A stretch of DNA of 8,145 bases from Helicobacteraceae bacterium (GTDB lineage Bacteria > Campylobacterota > Campylobacteria > Campylobacterales > SZUA-545): NCBI GenBank assembly GCA_011390075.1, contig JAABTA010000027.1, forward strand, positions 1 through 8,145. The letters are read 5' to 3'. The position numbers were made by a program, and so were the translations under genes. The notes beneath the pieces were generated by a model, which was given only the letters and a program-made list of their open reading frames with translations, had not been told where the DNA came from and ran no database searches. Shown here in pieces: positions 6,096-8,145 of the stretch (position 1 is the first letter of the stretch; the number at the start of each line of letters is the position of its first letter).

Positions 6096-8145
6096 ATGAA
6101 AATGAGATTAATCCTATTGACCACTGTTGCTTTTGTAATTGTAGAGTTTTTTCTCTTGAATTACATAACAGCCCACTACACCAAAATGGAAGAGAACTAT
6201 TATCGCAATAAACTTGAACACTTTCAGGATGAATATACCATAGTGCTCAACTCTTTTGAGAAGATAGCCTCTGCCATCTATCTCCATGAGATTAACAAAG
6301 AGAAGATTTTAGAGACCTTTAGCCAAGCAAGATCTTCGAATGGCCAACAAAAACATAACATTCGACAAGAGCTATTCTCTCAGCTTGAACCATTTTATAA
6401 TCAAATCCAATCTGTTGGTATGAGACAGCTCCATTTTCATCTTCCAGATGGGGAGAGTTTTTTGCGGTTTCATAAGCCGGAAAAGTATGGAGATAATATC
6501 TTTAAGACGAGAAAAACCGTGCTCTATGCCAATAAAAACAAGATCTTTGTCAAAGGTTTCGAAGAGGGGAAGATTTTTTATGGGTTTCGCCATGTCTATC
6601 CTCTCTTCTTTGAGAGTAGTCATATTGGTTCTGTAGAGATCTCTGTTGGTTTTGAAGGTATTAAAAAAGAGCTAGAAAGGGTCTTGCCTAATGAGTTTAG
6701 GCTTCTACTCAAAAAGAAAAATATAGACGCAAAACTGTTCCCATCAGAGCTAAACAACCACTATGAGATCTCAGATATCAGCAGTGAATACTACTATGAA
6801 AGAGAAAAAGCCCAACAAAACTCTTCTAAGGGCCTCAGCAAAGATCTTATAGAACAAATTGTTGCAAAGATAAAGCCAGAGGTGGAGTCTAAGCTTGCCA
6901 GCAATCAGTCATTTGTCCTTCCAGCAACAGTGGATAATACTACCTATCTTGCTCTTTTTATGCCAATCCAAGAGTTTGCAGGCAAGACACAAGGGTATGT
7001 TGTCTCTTTTACAGATAGATCTATAGATAAAAGACTCCTTTTTGATTATAAAAAAGATCTCTTTTTGGCGTCAGTTGTCTTATTGCTTATCTTTATCTCT
7101 TTGTACAGACTTGTGAGATCTCAAAAAAAAGCAAAGGCTCAGTCAAAAGAGCTACTAGAAAAAACTTTAAGTATTCAAAGAGTTTTTGATGCACAAAAAA
7201 ATATCACGGTGCTTATACAAAATGAGAGACTCATCAATGCTAATCAAGCCTTTTTTGACTATTTTGGTTTTCAAGATTTTCAAGATTTTCAAAAAACAAA
7301 GAGGAAACTGAGTAGCTTTTTTGAGGGAGAAGAGTTTTTGGTGGAGCCCAATAGGCTCTATAAAAATGATAAAGAGTGGATTAAAAAGCTCACAAGAGAT
7401 CCAGAGAATGAATATAGAGTCTATCTTAAGTCCAAGATCTTTGCTGTAAGTGCTAATGAGATCTCACAAGATACGGCCATTGTAAGTTTTACAGATATTA
7501 CAGATACGATTAATTATCAAAAAAAGTTAGAGTATGAAGTAGCTGTAGCTGTGGAAAAAATTGAGAAACAGCATAAAGAGATTGTCGCCAATACAAAAAA
7601 AGCAGCTATGGGAGATATGATTGGCATCATTGCCCACCAGCTCAAACAGCCTTTAAGTGTTATCACTCTATACACAGAAGATCTTGAGATGGATTTTAAA
7701 GAAAAAAATCTCTCTTTAGAGACAGTAGAGGAGTTTTCTAAAACAATCAAAGAGCGGGTGAAGTTTATGTCAGAGTCTATTGACAACTACAGACACTTTT
7801 TTAATCCCCATAAAAAAAGTGAAAAGTTTGATCTTAAAGAGGCCGTTTTAAAAGCTTTAAGTATTGTAGATGTGCAAATAAGTTCTAGAGGCATCACTTT
7901 AATGCAAGATCTGGACTCTATTGTGGTAGATGGCTATGAAAATGATCTCATTCAGGTCGTTATCAATATTACCACCAATGCAAAAGACGCTTTAGTGGAA
8001 AATCAGATAAAAGATCCTCACATTAGCATTGTTTTAAAAAGGGATGTTGACACGGCTATAATTAGGATTAAAGACAATGGAGGAGGGATTGATGAATCTA
8101 TTATTGACAAGGTTTTCCAGCAGTATTTCTCCACAAAACAAGAAG
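6096..8145 (+). CDS. Membrane sensor histidine kinase with double-Cache sensor (C-terminus cut by window edge)
   Basis: Translation gives 683 uninterrupted codons to the edge. Domain order: membrane segment 1 (about 4-26); periplasmic sensor (about 28-320) with LHFHLPDGESFLRFHKPEK (112-130), characteristic of the dCache_3 double sensory domain; membrane segment 2 (about 322-342); PAS-like domain (about 366-475, QNERLINANQAFFDYFGF); a short coiled coil; HisKA with GIIAHQLKQPLSVI, phospho-acceptor His514; and the ATPase domain with N-box NITTNAKDAL (Asn628), G1 box DNGGGI (660-665) and an F-box-like VFQQYFSTK at the edge. The G2 box lies outside. It should autophosphorylate on His514 and pass the phosphate to an unseen response regulator. 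The ligand cannot be read from the sequence. It is not FlgS, the flagellar kinase, which is smaller and soluble. The start ATG (or the ATG at 6102) has only a weak AAAG site. Confidence 0.93.
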   Translation, partial: MKMRLILLTTVAFVIVEFFLLNYITAHYTKMEENYYRNKLEHFQDEYTIVLNSFEKIASAIYLHEINKEKILETFSQARSSNGQQKHNIRQELFSQLEPFYNQIQSVGMRQLHFHLPDGESFLRFHKPEKYGDNIFKTRKTVLYANKNKIFVKGFEEGKIFYGFRHVYPLFFESSHIGSVEISVGFEGIKKELERVLPNEFRLLLKKKNIDAKLFPSELNNHYEISDISSEYYYEREKAQQNSSKGLSKDLIEQIVAKIKPEVESKLASNQSFVLPATVDNTTYLALFMPIQEFAGKTQGYVVSFTDRSIDKRLLFDYKKDLFLASVVLLLIFISLYRLVRSQKKAKAQSKELLEKTLSIQRVFDAQKNITVLIQNERLINANQAFFDYFGFQDFQDFQKTKRKLSSFFEGEEFLVEPNRLYKNDKEWIKKLTRDPENEYRVYLKSKIFAVSANEISQDTAIVSFTDITDTINYQKKLEYEVAVAVEKIEKQHKEIVANTKKAAMGDMIGIIAHQLKQPLSVITLYTEDLEMDFKEKNLSLETVEEFSKTIKERVKFMSESIDNYRHFFNPHKKSEKFDLKEAVLKALSIVDVQISSRGITLMQDLDSIVVDGYENDLIQVVINITTNAKDALVENQIKDPHISIVLKRDVDTAIIRIKDNGGGIDESIIDKVFQQYFSTKQE
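7268..7292 (+). repeat. Short in-frame tandem repeat (9-base unit, nearly three copies)
   Basis: TTTTCAAGA is repeated at 7268-7276 and 7277-7285, with a third copy to 7292 that differs after TTTTCAA. It encodes FQDFQDFQ within the PAS-like domain of the kinase, just after the conserved FFDYFG. Being a multiple of three, a change in copy number would keep the frame. Confidence 0.85.

Larger units (their letters stand above)
135..7912. repeat. Dispersed, highly iterated palindrome AGATCT (about 30 copies)
   Basis: Copies by manual reading begin at 135, 1147, 1358, 1520, 1815, 2210, 2325, 2483, 2652, 2902, 3411, 3723, 4038, 4266, 4464, 5418, 5499, 5725, 6330, 6541, 6637, 6776, 6842, 7017, 7055, 7116, 7435, 7459, 7679 and 7907. 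Base composition (about 37% GC by estimate) predicts around three. Other GATC sites number about 22, close to chance, so the excess is specific to the A and T flanks. Copies occur in genes of both strands. The function is unknown. Confidence 0.8.

Noticed and set aside
6372..6636. Open frames on both strands within the kinase sensor region
   Set aside because: The kinase frame is continuous from 6096 to the window end with recognisable domains, so these are shadows.
7517..7786. Minus-strand 89-codon frame opposite the HisKA region
   Set aside because: It is antisense to the conserved H-box region of the kinase.

Overview
The window looks like part of a flagellated, AT-rich member of the Campylobacterota (epsilonproteobacteria). 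The evidence is the FliD N-terminus, which resembles Campylobacter FliD (Gly-Ser rich start, then a helical run with TIEKLKEADKTA), the flaG-fliD-fliS gene order, a histidine kinase with an H-box of the AHQxxQPL type and a double-Cache sensor like those common in Sulfurimonas-like bacteria, and flagellar promoters of both the sigma-54 and sigma-28 kinds. I would not name a genus with confidence.

Positions 1-2644 are read on the minus strand. A short hypothetical protein with receiver-like features, a beta-carbonic anhydrase and the 16S rRNA methyltransferase RsmD form a chain of genes overlapping by 11 bp and starting at ATG, GTG and TTG. An 89-bp gap follows, then flgI (flagellar P-ring protein), which runs off the left edge of the window without its last residues. 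The gap contains a good match to a sigma-54 promoter, so flgI can probably be expressed separately from the housekeeping genes before it.

Positions 2645-2789 are a divergent promoter region. A TATAAT box faces left toward the hypothetical gene. A sigma-28 (FliA) type promoter faces right toward flaG. Positions 2790-5643 are the filament-cap operon: flaG (filament length and cap-related), fliD (filament cap), fliS (flagellin chaperone) and a small helical FliT-like protein whose GTG start lies inside fliS. In this layout the ring gene (early/middle, sigma-54) and the cap/chaperone genes (late, sigma-28) sit on opposite sides of one housekeeping block.

Positions 5636-6025 hold a minus-strand gene for a small, unrecognised membrane protein whose stop overlaps the stop of the FliT-like gene. 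Positions 6096-8145 hold the start and most of a membrane-bound sensor histidine kinase (double Cache, TM, PAS-like, HisKA, partial HATPase) cut by the right edge. No partner response regulator is visible.

Across the whole window the palindrome AGATCT occurs about 30 times by my manual count, roughly ten times what base composition predicts, on all genes and in all three codon frames. This is the most unusual whole-window signal. I see no RNA genes, CRISPR arrays, insertion sequences or tRNAs, and no gene-free stretch above 300 bases.
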